Positions 45,826 through 57,219 of a stretch of 64,000 nt of DNA are shown in pieces. Origin of the DNA: Humulus lupulus (taxonomy: Eukaryota; Streptophyta; Magnoliopsida; Rosales; Cannabaceae); assembly GCF_963169125.1 (NCBI RefSeq), contig NC_084796.1, forward strand, positions 211,857,948 to 211,921,947, in the 5' to 3' direction. Positions within the stretch are counted from its first letter, which is position 1. Every line of letters begins with the position of its first letter. The translations under genes and the position numbers were made by a program. The notes beneath the pieces are model-generated. The model had not been told where the DNA came from and did not search any database. It saw nothing but the letters and a program-made list of their open reading frames with translations.

Positions 45826-47295
45826 CGGCCCAAGCTTGATGAAGAAGAGGACCTGGCTAATGGGCATTTAGGGTTGCGGTGCAAGGTGCAGGCAGAAAGA
45901 GGCAGGGCCTCTGTTTTTGGCGAGCCACGACTCAGAAGTTGGGGGCTGCAACGCTTAAGGGGATTCTTGGGCTCTGAGAGGTTTTGAGTGAGGGAACTCA
46001 AACCTAAGAACTCGGGGTCAATCCTACCACCGTTTTAGTAGGATTTGACGTCCCGAAGGCAAAGACTTGGTCCAAAATCCTTTATTTATTCATTATAGAT
46101 GGGATTCTATACTTTGTTGTGACTAGGTTATCGCTAGGGGCTTGGGATCAGGATCGTGCTCGAGGGTCGTTCTTATTTTACATTACACTTGGACATGATG
46201 TAAGAAAACTGCACCCATTATGTGACATACATAATTAGGGCTTGGCCCAAATGCTGAATATAGTCTCGATTGGGCATTGGCCCCTGTAAATGCGCATGAT
46301 TATGATTATGCTTGTGAATGATTGATTAAATCATGTTGAATGCTTTGTATATGGATATTTTTTATATGATGAATGCCTGATAGCATTATATACTTGTGAA
46401 AATCATTGACTTATTAGTCAAGGACGACAATAGCGCTGAGCGCTGGTCGTAAAGCATTGACTTATGAGTCAAGAGCGGCAATAGCGCGCTGAGCGCTAGT
46501 CGATATGATTTGATCTAATCTGGAGCACATTATACGCTTGTTCGACCCAATGGTTTTAGAAAACTAAAGCGCCAGGTACGTTGGGCCAACTCTAAGGCTG
46601 GTTATTTAGTGGATAGGGCAATGGGCTTCGAGGTGACTTATTAGTCCCAAATCCTAAGGCATTGATCCCGGTGTGATTTATTAGTCATGTACTTGGGAAA
46701 CGAGCCCCGATATGATTCAGTTAATCATTTATTTAGGGCATTAGGTCCCATATGACGATGTAGTCATTTATATGAATTGTATGCATAAATGAGTAGGGTT
46801 ATTACTGTTGGGCATGTCTATTATGATTTAGAAATGTGTTAATCAATGCTTACAAGCATGTTAAAGTTTTCTTGCTGGACCTTGGCTCACGGGTGCTATA
46901 TGTTGCAGGTAAAGGGAAAGAAAAGTTGGACCATCCATGAGTTGGAGAGCATAGGTAGCGATGTGTACGTATGCGGCCGCTTGACCATTATGACCAAGGT
47001 TTCTCAGAGGAACTAGGGTTGAACCCTATTTTCACCGCTTAGGTGAACAGGTTGTAACTTTTTAGTTGTAATGACCATTTTGGAACTGTAAACTACTTTG
47101 TAAACGTTATTATGGGATCCCATGTACAGTTTAATGTTTTAATGAAACATCCATTCCTTTTAACCAAAAAATTTAACCCTTTACCAGTAATATCACATAG
47201 ATGCATGTTTATGACCTAATTACTCGTTTAGCGAGTTGAGCACTATTTTAAATACATAGTGTAACGATCTTGGCTAACTAGGGTGTTACAATATA

Positions 47296-48731
47296 ATCTT
47301 GTGGTCGATGGATGAAGTCTTCGATTCTTCGACACCCTCTCTATAGGAGGTCATCCCACAATGGAGACCCCGCACGAATGCCTACCTGTAAGGCCATTAG
47401 CTGCTGGTCGTTGTCAACCCTCTTGGTCCTTGCAGCTTCCTCATTGAAGGATCTCGAAGGGTCCTTGCTTTATGTTGGCCAGAGCATTGACCTCAATCCT
47501 CACCTTCAGAGTTGCTATGTATTGTCTTCAAAATGACGAAAATAGCTGGTGCAACAAATGAATGCATCTCGGCCTGTGATTCTTGAACCATTCGCCTATT
47601 GGTCTTTTAAGGTTATCGAGAACACATGACACTTGGTGTCTTCAGAGACATGATGTACCAACATCAACGTATAGAACTTTGACAAGTGGTCGGTGGGATC
47701 AATGTTGTGATCATAGGACATGATGGCAAGCATCTTAAAGCCTCGCGGTAATGGGGTTTCCACATTGTGAGGAGCACATGGATCCCCATCCTCGTCCTCT
47801 AAGTCAGAGTCATGGCCTTGACGTCGGGCCATTATGAGCATTATCCTCTTTAAGCTCTCTAACTCTGCGAGGAGGGGCTCACGGTCTTGTTTGGCACTTT
47901 GTGTCAGGTTATCCCTCTTTTGGGCGTTGAGGCTGTCCCGAAAGTCTTGTTAGACCTATGAGCGTTCAGGCCTTCTCATATGTCAGTTTGACATCGGAAT
48001 GCACCACTTCCCTCGTGGTACACTACTTCCGTTTCTCCGTCGGACTCAACGTTTTCATTGTTTACCAAGATGATGATGTCCCGCTCTCGACTAACAGATA
48101 AGTTTCGCTTGTTGGCTACTTGGCCATTGTTCTTGTGGTGATGGTGAGATGTTTGGGGGAAACTACCTCTGGGCCTCACATGATTCGTATTGGCACGCCT
48201 GGGTAGAACGATCTCGGCTCCATGGGCACTAACGACCTGGCGGTGTCCTCGGGCACCCAGGCCTTTACCCTTGCCGGCTGGCCTCGGGGCCTGGGTGCCA
48301 TCAGAGTCCCGACGAGCCTTCTTTTACTTCGGAGCAGGGTTGCAATTGATCTTACCCTTGCCACAATCTTAGGGCACAGGTGGGGCTCCAACTCTAGCTG
48401 GGTGCACGGGGGCACGCCAGCTAGCGGATCTTGCACCACATCAGCCTGGTACCCCAAAGCCACACCGACTGGGTAGACAGGTGGCACTCCAGCTAGGTGC
48501 ACAAGTGGCACACTAGCTGGCTGCCAAGATGGTACTTCGCTACGGGGATCCACTTACAGCCTTGAGCCGCTAGAGTAGCCCTCATGGAATTAACCATCTC
48601 CTGTAGGGCAATGATATTTCCCTCCTGGGTGTCTAGTTTCTCCTTCTGGGTGGCCACCTGGTCACGGAGCATTGCCACCTCTGGCGTCTCCTCCGCATCC
48701 ATGGGTTGAGGATATTCCTCCTCATATTTCT
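47296..48731 (-). pseudogene. gag middle part of element F
   Basis: Minus-strand pieces in several frames, from right to left: EEYPQPMDAEETPEVAMLRD and a heptad-like QKEKLDTQEGNIIALQEMV near 48,600-48,720; a Pro-rich variable stretch at 48,180-48,550; RQGHDSDLEDEDGDPCAPHN at about 47,770-47,830; then YDHNIDPTDHLSKFYTLMLV (capsid start, about 47,650-47,720). The last corresponds to the capsid opening of Tat gag proteins. In-frame stops and shifts break it. It is cut on its right by element L and on its left by D. Confidence 0.6.
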
Positions 48732-51200
48732 TGTAACATCTTGGATAACCAAGACCGTTACACTGTGTGTTTAAAATGGTGCAACACTTGCTAATCAAGT
48801 CATTTGAATAAAGGTGTGATCCTAAAGTCATAATCAAGTTAGGGTTAAAAGATTTTCGTCTTAAACGGATAATTTTCATTAAAATAAATGTTTAGTACAT
48901 GGTATCCCAAAAACAGGGATTAAAGGACAAATTTACAAAATTCCAAAAGTTGTATACAATCAGGGACACTCAAATGTAAAAATACACATTTTAGGTGTCT
49001 GTCCCTGTACAATCCCTCAGCTGTGGCATACGAGCACCTGACAATGTACACCTCACCCCCAAAGCTCTCCAACTCATGGTTGATCCATCTTACCCTTGCC
49101 TTTACCTGCACCACGTAGCACCCGTGAGCCAAGGCCCAGAAAGAAAACCATAACAGAATAGCATAATCAATAATGATAAACACATAATTCACAAGACAGA
49201 TAACCAGATATTCAGCATGTCATAGTAGACACATAATCAGTGATAACATTCAATGAATCATCAAGCCTTTGTCCAGATATTCAACAAGCTATAAGCATCA
49301 GATTAACAACAGTATACATATTTATATTCACCAGTTTATCATAATCATCATATAATACATAGGGTCAACGCCCTTAGGCCGCAACCTTTGCTTAACCCAC
49401 AGCTCGCTTACGCCGAGTGCATCTAGCTGACCACAGCTCTAAGTGGCCGAGCCACGTCCTGTGCGCAAATTATTAGCCATGACTCTCTTAGGCCATTTAT
49501 TTCATGCTCACATGGCATATCACAGTCATACAACATTTGTATTCAAATACAGGGAATCTCAGTCCAAACACAGCCACACAAGGGTGCAATTTTCTTACCT
49601 TTGATTCCAAGCAGAGAAAATGAAATGGTTTCAAGCACAATCCTCAGCTCCGAGCCTTGGCGATAAACCTAGTCATAGTTTCCAATGGGTAATTATTAAC
49701 TTACAATCCAAATATATACTTAGGAGACAGAAACTAGCCTCCACGACCCAATTTCTACTAAACCAGGTAGTAGAAATTGTCCCGAACGCCTAGGTTTGAA
49801 CCCATGAGCCTTGCCAATTAAAGAAATAATTCTAAGGCTAAAATCCCAAGTGGGTCACGACATGGCTTAGTGGGTCGCGACTTGCCCCCAAGTCAGAGAG
49901 GAAGGTCCCAAGCCAAAAGGGGAGGCGAGCTGCGACTTGCCTTAGTGAGTCGCAGCGCGCCCCCATCTCAGAGAACACGCTCAGGCCAAAATTTCCATAC
50001 GTACCGTGGTGCCTCAGGGCTGGGACGCTGCGCGGCCCATTCGAACTCAGAAAATCTGGGTTTTTCACATGCATCTCTTAGCCAAGAACACCAAGATTAA
50101 ACCTAGAAGTTTCCAAACAAATCTCCTCAATTCAACACCAAACCAGCAACGAATTCAAGATTAAATCACATATTTCTAATCACCAAAACCTTAGCAATAA
50201 TATCAAAATCACTATCCCAATTAATTTTCTATTATCACCCAAAAACTCAGTCCAATTCATCATCCAATTCATACTCAAGAATCCAGAGTTTTACCTAGAC
50301 AACCTAGCAAAAATTCAGAAATGAAAGCTAGAGTTCTTACCTTAATTATGACTAAACCTTCTCTCATTTCCAGCTCAAATCCCCATCTTGAATCCCCAAG
50401 CTTCTAAGTTGAATTTCTGACCTCCAAGCCTCAACCAAACCTATCCTTCAATTTCCTCCTTCAATTAGCACTAGCTCAAGGCCTAAACTTATGCCCCCTT
50501 TGTGTCCTTAGCTTCAAAGTTTAATAAGGGAGAGTGATAGAGAGGGAGTACGTGAGGGAGAGTTTGAGAGTTCTGAGTTGCTTCTACACCATTCTGCCTT
50601 AGTCTTAGGTGACTCCTAAGTATATCCTTAGACTTATGAAAAGACTATTTTACTCTCCAAGGCTTACTAGTCCTTAAGTTGTCCCTAGGGTAACTTGGTC
50701 ATTTCCCCTGGTGCCCATTAATTCCTCAAATGTTCCTAATATTTGCAAATTAATCTCGTCATCCAGTTAATTACTGATTATTTATTCAACATCCAATAAT
50801 TTCCTAATTTCTCTCTAAATTCCCAAAAATACCCCTAGGCCCCAACCAAACCGGGTATTAATCCCCGATGTGACTATTTCACCAATCCGCTCACTATGAC
50901 CGTCTCGAGCCATATGCTGCAAATATATCCAAATAATAATGTGGTATCAACAATTTATCACATATAACAACATTTATGCCCTCAACAGGCTAAAATTACA
51001 AATATGCCCTTATAAGCTAGAAAGGGCCCACATGCATAATTAATACTCATAAACATGCTTATCACATGTCCATATATTTATATAATCATGCATGCCACAT
51101 AATCATGCATTAAACTTTTAAATCACACATATAGCAAATATGCCCTCTCAGCACGCTAATCAAGGCCCTTAAGCCTTATTAACAATTTTGGGTTGTTACA
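48732..51200 (-). repeat. 3' LTR (G) of element L
   Basis: It runs from TGTAACATCTTGG to GGGTTGTTACA in + reading. In the first 125 bases it differs from the other LTR at about ten positions, so the element is not very young. The GGGATCCCA word is mutated to GGTATCCCA (48,902). The G+C-rich TCGCGACTTG island is at 49,853-50,045. Confidence 0.85.
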
Positions 51201-51216
51201 ACTATTCCCTCCTACT
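51201..51216 (-). other. polypurine tract of L
   Basis: In element sense the bases before the 3' LTR read AGTAGGAGGGAATAGT, a purine run directly against the TGTAACAACCC start of the LTR. Confidence 0.65.
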
Positions 51217-51229
51217 AAGAATTTCGTCC

Positions 51230-51667
51230 TCGAAATTTACTTGAATAATTTGAGATACTGATCCCACATCGCTGACTCTAGCTCCCAGGTCACTTCCTCT
51301 ACCTTGCTATTCCTCCATAACACTTTGACTAGAAGAATCGTCTTGTTCCGTAGAACCTTGTCTTTCATGTCTAAGACCTGAACCACTCTCTCCTCATATG
51401 ACTAATCTGTCTGTAATTCCAAGTCATCATACTTCAACGCATGAGTTGTATATGAAATGTACTTCTGAAGCATAGAAATATGGAATACATTATGAACTCC
51501 TGACGGCGATGGTGGCAGAGCTAATCTGTAAGCCACCTGCCTGATACTCTCCAGGATTTCAAAAGGTCCAATGAATCTAGGGCTCAACTTTCCCTTCTTC
51601 CCAAACCTTCTCACCCCTCAAAGTGGTGAGACTCGCAGAAACATGTGGTCCCCTACCTGGAACTCCG
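51230..51667 (-). pseudogene. integrase C-terminus and chromodomain of element L
   Basis: Minus strand: [20 protein letters not shown], the GPF/Y module of gypsy integrases, with [13 protein letters not shown]; then, after a stop at the old QTDLSYEE position, VVQVLDMKDKVLRNKTILLV and KVLWRNSKVEEVTWELES with a final stop near 51,234. The last block is a chromodomain of the plant chromovirus type. In active relatives it steers integration toward certain chromatin, but aromatic-cage residues are usually poor in this group. The stretch is separated from the integrase core by solo LTR I. Confidence 0.8.
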
Positions 51668-52899
51668 TGTAACGACCCAAATTCGCTAATAAGGCTTAAG
51701 GGCCTTGATTAGTGTGCCTGGAGGGCATATTGGGATTTATGTGTGACTTTAATGAGTAAAATGCATGGTTATGATTTAAATCATGTTATATGACTATTTG
51801 ACTATTTGAGATGCATGACTATGTGTATTAGTATGCATGTAGGCCCTGATTGTGTTAGAAGGGCATAACTGTAATTTTGGTCATTTTGGGCATAACTATA
51901 TTGATATGTGCTGATTGTTGAGACCACATTGTGATGTGGATGTATCTGTGATTTGTGACTCGAGACGATCCCAGAGAGAGCAGATTAGCGGAAAAGTCCA
52001 GGCGAGAATTTATACCCGGCTCGGGGCGAGCCTGGGGTATAAATAGGAATCTGGTGAGTATATTGGGGTCTATTTTGATATCGAGGAACATTATTTGGTG
52101 ATTTATCAGGTATTGGGAAGCAACGGGAAAATATTAGAGACACTTGAGGAATTAGCGGGAATTGGGTAAAATGACTAAAATGGCCCTACATGGAAAAAAA
52201 TGTTTAGAATTAGTAGGGAGGGCATTTTGGTCAATTGGCTTCTTAGAGATGAGTTTATTGGGGCTTTATATATACTTAGTGGGATTGTTAGATAGAGTGA
52301 GAAGGCTGTGGAAAAGAAAGAAAAAGGAAGAAAAAGAAAACAGAGAAAACAGAGGGGTTTTTCCAAAAGGGGCGGTTTGTGGTTCTCCCACCATTTCTCT
52401 TCAAATTTCTTTGAGCAAAGCTCAGTGGAGAGCTAGGATAGGCTGAGCATCAAGGATCCTAAGCTAGGCTTGAAGATTTGGCAAGGGATTAGCAAGATCA
52501 CATCAATGTTTGAGGTGAGTTTTTAGAGTTTTCAGTTTTGGGTTTTGACTGGTTTGGGCTGTGTATCTAAGCTGGATTGATGGGAATCTTAGGGGAATTT
52601 CTGGGCAAGCTTTGAGAAGATCAAGCTAAGGAGGTCTAGGAGTTGAATCAAAGTCAAAATTGCATCAACGTTATGAATTCTAAGCCTTTAACTTTGATGT
52701 TTGACTGAATTTCTGGGTTTAGGGTTAATAATGGTAAATTTTGAGATTTGGGATGAATGTGCTTGGGTTTTGAGGTTTTGGGATGCTTGGGATGAGTGGA
52801 GAGTGTTTATAAGCTTGATTTTGAGTTTGGTAAAGATTTGGGGAAGTTTGGGTTGAGATTGGCTCAAAGAAATCGCAGAAAAAGAAGTTGAGAGTTGCC

Positions 52900-53020
52900 T
52901 GCCTGCAACTAGCGCTACAGCGCTAGTCTTTGGGCGCTGTAGCGCTAGGCCCTGTTTCTGGGTGGTGCGGTTCTGCTTGTAGTGCTATAGCGCCCTCTTT
53001 TGAGCGCTATAGCGCTACCC
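52900..53020. repeat. AGCGCTA hairpin cluster in solo LTR I
   Basis: CTAGCGCTACAGCGCTAG, GGGCGCTGTAGCGCTAG, and TGAGCGCTATAGCGCTA follow each other within about 100 bases. Each is self-complementary or complementary to its neighbour, so several hairpins could form. It sits at the place where the other LTR copies have unrelated G+C-rich islands. Confidence 0.8.
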
Positions 53021-53479
53021 TATTCCCAGAAAGGGGATTTTGGGTTATTTTTAAGGGATTTTGACCTAGGGTTCGGGGTTCGATTCCACCATCTTGTTTT
53101 GTGGATCTAGGACTTTCCGGGGGGCTCGGGATTGGTTCCGAGGCTAGGTTTTCGGACTTGAGGTTCGGTGATGACTTTGACCTATGGCTATGTTTATGTG
53201 TGCGCTAGGGCTTGAGTGGGATCGTGCTCAAGGAGTCAAGTGATGAAAGCTATCAAATTGACAGGTAAGAAAACTATAGCACCCCTAGGACAGGGCATGG
53301 GCCCATAGTGTGATTGCAGGGCACGGCCCTATATTGCATTACATGTTAGGGTGCAGACTTAATTGAATTGATATCAGGGCACAGCCCTATATTGCATTAC
53401 ATGTTAGGGTGCGGACTTAATTGAATTGATATATGTTTGAATGTTATTTGAGTTATGCTATTTGTGATTATAGTAAGAA

Positions 53480-53610
53480 TGAATGGCAAAGGAGCTGGGA
53501 ACGGCAACGGAGTCGGGAACGGCAAAAGAGCCGAAACGGCAAGGAGCCGAGAACGGCAAGGGAGCTAAGAACGGTGAAAGGCCGAGAACGGCAGCTGGGC
53601 CGGAAGTAAC
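53480..53610. repeat. minisatellite in solo LTR I
   Basis: About six to seven units of roughly 17 bases, consensus near GGCAAAGGAGCCGGGAAC, with substitutions. It is the same unit as the array in solo LTR E read on the other strand. Confidence 0.8.
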
Positions 53611-54229
53611 ACTTAGCACGCGAAGTGCTTGTAGACAGGGTGGGACCCTAATGGATACAGGGGATATCCTACGGTGAGGACCGAGACCCCAGGCTTAGGT
53701 AATGCCTCTGGGACGGCATGGCCGTGTTTGTTTAGTTGATGGAATACTCGTTTATCTGTGGATAATCTGATAGGTTAACTATATAATTTGCATATGTTAT
53801 ATACTGTATGAGTTTTCTTGCTGGGCCTCGGCTCAGGGGTGCTCTGTGTTGCAGGTAAGGGCAAAGATTGAGTCAACCAGCCATGAGTACGGAGAGCGTG
53901 AAGCGACGCGTACATGTTTGGCCTGCTCAACTGCTTTGGTTGGGGGTTTATTTGAGAAATGGCTGTAATAATCTGTGATTTTAATAATTAATCGAGTGTA
54001 AACTTATTTTAAGTTGTAAATAGTATTCAAACCTTATTTTGGGATCCCAAATGTTAAATACTAGAAGTTTTCAATGAAACAATGCATTTTTAAAGATTAC
54101 AGCCTTAACTTTTGCTTAGTCACACTTTTGTTTTAAAAACCTCGGTTAGCGAGTTCATTGCACATTTTTCGTTTTAAAACTCACTTAGTAACGGCTCTAA
54201 GGAGGTAGGGCGTTACACTCCGTGTCCCT

Positions 54230-55200
54230 TCGCTTAGGAACAGTGTAGCTTTTCTATCTGCTCTATCAAGCGAGCATTTGGGCTCGGATCTTCTCGATAG
54301 CCTCATTAGTCTTCTAAACCATATCCGGTCCCACATACTTCCTCTCACCCATCTCTTCCCAATGGATGGCGATCTACACCTCCTCCCATATAACATCTCA
54401 TATGGAGCTATTCCAATCGTTGATTAATAATTGTTGTTGTACGAAAACTCAATCAACGGGAAATACTTACTCTAAGACCCCTCGAAGTCTATTACACATG
54501 CTCTGAGCATGTCCTCCAGTACCTAAACCATCCTCTTAGACTGTCCATTAGTCTGAGGATGAAAGGTCGTACTGAACTTCAATTGAGTCCCCATACCCTT
54601 CTGCAATCCACCCCAAAACTTGGAGGTATAGATAGGATCCTGGTCTGACACTATAGACTTAGGAATCCCATGGAGACATACAATCTCCCTCACATACAGC
54701 TCTGCATACTGATCCACAGTATAAGTTCTTTTCACTAACAGAAAGTAAGCTGACTTGGTGTATCTGTCTACTATCACCCACACTGAGTCATGTAGCCCCA
54801 ATGTCCTTGGTAAACCTCCCACAAAATCCATCGTAATATCCTCCCATTTCCACTCGGGAATACCCAAAGGCTATAGCAACCCCGCTGGCCGCTGAGGCTC
54901 GGCCTTCACTTGCTGATAGGTCAAACACCTAGCCACATACTCCACCACATCCTTCTTCATCCCAGACCACCAATACAACGCCTGTAGATCCCAATACATC
55001 TTCGTGGTGCCTAGATGAAGAGAGTACGACGTAGTATGGGATTCATCCAATATTTCATGTCTAATCCCCATATCAGTCGGAACACATATCTGGTCTTTAT
55101 ACCGTAGCAAACCAACCTCAAAAATAGAATAGTCCTTAGCAACTCCCACTATGACATTCCCTTTAACTTCTTGTAGTTTTTCATCAACCATCTAACCCTC
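54230..55200 (-). pseudogene. integrase core of element L, inactivated
   Basis: The zinc-binding head (55,191-54,871) keeps the His region (SHTTSYSLHLGTTKMYWDL) but reads CLTYQQVKAE where the family has CxxC, so one zinc Cys is Tyr. The core follows after a stop near 54,870: DFVGGLPRT, IVSDQDPIY, then HPQTNGQSKRM. The third residue of the DDE triad, normally Glu in QSER, is Lys. Downstream is MLYGRRCRSP with an altered frame, until solo LTR I at 54,217. Integrase inserts the cDNA in the nucleus. Loss of a zinc ligand and the catalytic Glu means this one cannot. Confidence 0.8.
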
Positions 55201-55428
55201 CTTAATCTGCTCTAGCAAGGTTGATTGTAAAGTAATATTGGCCAACCGGCCCACAATCAGTTCTATCCTCGCTCTGGACATTTCCTCTGCTAATTCTCTC
55301 GATATCTGAGTAGAACTAAACAACTATCCTGGGCCTCTCCGGCTCAGTGCATCCACCAATACATTGGCTTTCCCTGGGTGGTACAGAATATCACAGCCAT
55401 AGTCCTTTACCAACTCATGCCAACGCCT

Positions 55429-56769
55429 CTACCTCATGTTCAGGTCCTTCTGGGTGAATAAGTACTTCAAACTTTTGTGATCGGTGTATATCTCGCGCTT
55501 CTCTCCATATAGATAATGTCGCCACACCTTCAGTGCTAATACCACCGCTGCCAATTCCAAATCATGGGTAGGGTACCGCTGCTCATACTCCTTCAGCTGT
55601 CGTAATGCATAAGTTATAACCTTTTCATTCTGCATCAACGCACAACTCAATCCTAACCTCGATGCGTCACAATATACAACAAACTTCCCTTCTTTCGAAG
55701 GAAGACTCAACACATGTGTTGTAATAAGCCGTCGCTTCAATTCCTGAAAGTTGTTCTCACATTTGTCTGACCAAACAAACTTTAGATTCTTCCATGTCAA
55801 TTCTGTCATTGGTGCAGCAATCTTCGAGAACCCTTCCACAAACTGCCTATAATAACCCGTTAATCCAAGAAAACTCATAACTTTCGATGCGTTCCTTGGC
55901 CTCAGCCAATCTCTCACTGCCTCAACCTTAGATGGATCAACCTTAATCCCATCTTCGCCGACAATATTTCCAAGGAATGTCACTTCTGGTAGCCAAAACT
56001 CACACTTCTTGAATTTGGAATACAACCAATGCTCTCTCAACCTCTGCAAGACCTGTCGTAGATGTTGCTCGTGTTCTGCTTCTGAACTGGAGTACACCAA
56101 AATGTCAATGATGAAGACAATCACAAACTGATCCAAGAAGTCCTTGAACACCCTGTTCATTAGGTCCATAAAAGATGTTGGGGCATTTGTCAAACCAAAC
56201 AACATGAACAGATACTCATAATGCCCATACCTCATTCAAAAAGTTGTCTTCGGTATATCCTCGTCCTTGATCCTCACCTGGTGATAACCAGATCAAAGAT
56301 GAATCTTCGAGAACATCGTCTTTCCCTACAGCTGATCAAACAAGTCATCAATCCTTGGTAAGGGGTATTTATTCTTGATGGTCAACTTGTTCAACTCCTT
56401 GTAGTCTATACACATCCTCAGAGTCCCGTCCTTCTTTTTCACAAACAAAACTGGAGCACCCCATTGCGAGTAGCTAGGCCTGATGAACCCCAAATCTAGA
56501 AGTTCCTGTAATCCTATCTTTAATTCTTTCAATTCCACCGGAACCATCCTATATGGTGCCCTCGACACTGGCTCTTTCCCCGGCACTAACTCAATGACGA
56601 ATTGAATCTCCCTGTGCGACGGCAACCTTGGTAAATCCTCAGGGAAAACATCCAAGAACTCTCTAACTAATCTGGTCTCTCTCAGCCCTATTGGCAAAAC
56701 TCCGATAGTATCCACCACACTAGCTAGGAAACCTATACAATATCCCTGTAATAGGTCTCTAGCTCTCAA
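55429..56769 (-). pseudogene. reverse transcriptase and RNase H of element L, inactivated
   Basis: RT starts around 56,600 ([20 protein letters not shown]) with [21 protein letters not shown] stop-containing gap at 56,236-56,325 separates the fingers (56,326-56,769) from the palm ([20 protein letters not shown]). The catalytic strand reads [10 protein letters not shown] where the family has FIDDILVYS: the first Asp is Ile. RNase H is readable with [28 protein letters not shown] and [11 protein letters not shown], so its acidic residues are kept. The run ends in a stop (MR-stop) near 55,429. Sequence style is that of Del/Tekay pol. Confidence 0.85.
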
Positions 56770-56772
56770 TGT

Positions 56773-57200
56773 TCATATCATGGGTATGCGTGGTCCATGT
56801 ACCGCACCCACAAAAACAAAGGGATCCTCTCCCTCAGGTGCAAAAGTCACCATCTTTTTCCTACAATCAATGGTAGCCCCATATCTGGCCAACCAATCCA
56901 TCCCAAGAATCATGTCAAAATCCTTCATACCTAACTCAATCAAGTCCATTGATAGCTCCCTACCATTAAATATCACTGGCAGTGCTCTAATCCACCTCCT
57001 AGACACAACCATATCCCCTGTAGGAAATATAGTCCAAAACCCCACAGTATAATATTCGTTAGGTCTACACAATCTATCAATTACTTTATTAGAAACAAAT
57101 GAATGTGCAGCACCAGAGTCAATCAATACAGTAAAAGGAGAGCCAGCACTAGAAAGCTAACCTGTCACCACCAAGAGACTAGCCTCGTCCTCTGCCTGCG
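56773..57200 (-). pseudogene. aspartic protease of element L
   Basis: The minus strand reads VLIDSGAAHSFVSNKVID, with the DSGA active-site loop of plant gypsy proteases, then LGMDWLARYGATIDCRKKMV, the conserved ILGMDWL strand. The frame is open for 117 codons from the M ahead of the loop. A stop near 57,160 separates it from gag and another near 56,773 separates it from RT. Protease normally cuts Gag-Pol into mature parts. Confidence 0.8.
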
Positions 57201-57219
57201 TCAAGGTGAACACTCGAGC

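Larger units (their letters stand above)
42087..47290 (+). mobile_element. solo LTR D of the Tekay-like family, carrying solo LTR E
   Basis: It starts TGTAACGTCCC and ends GGGTGTTACA, with a perfect duplication ATATA at 42,082-42,086 and 47,291-47,295. Without E its own length is about 2.63 kb. Landmarks in + order: CTTGATTAG...GGATGG near the start, a G+C-rich island at 45,590-45,960, GACTTATTAGTC/GAGCGCTGGTCG words at 46,400-46,520, GTTGCAGGTAAAGGGAAAG at 46,902, and TATGGGATCCCAT at 47,112. It lies in the gag of element F. A truncated piece of the same family is lodged inside it near 45,655. Confidence 0.85.
51668..54217 (+). mobile_element. solo LTR I of the Tekay-like family, in the integrase of L
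   Basis: It starts TGTAACGACCC and ends GGGCGTTACA, with a perfect 5-base duplication CTCCG (51,663-51,667 and 54,218-54,222). Length is 2,550 bases, in opposite orientation to L. Landmarks: TATATATACTTAG near 52,266 as a possible promoter word, an AGCGCTA hairpin island at 52,905-53,015, a minisatellite at 53,480-53,610, GTTGCAGGTAAGGGCAAAG at 53,849, and TTGGGATCCCAAA at 54,039. No coding region. Confidence 0.9.

Noticed and set aside
48190..48480. + strand open frames opposite gag of F
   Set aside because: They mirror the minus-strand Pro-rich gag linker and have no match of their own.
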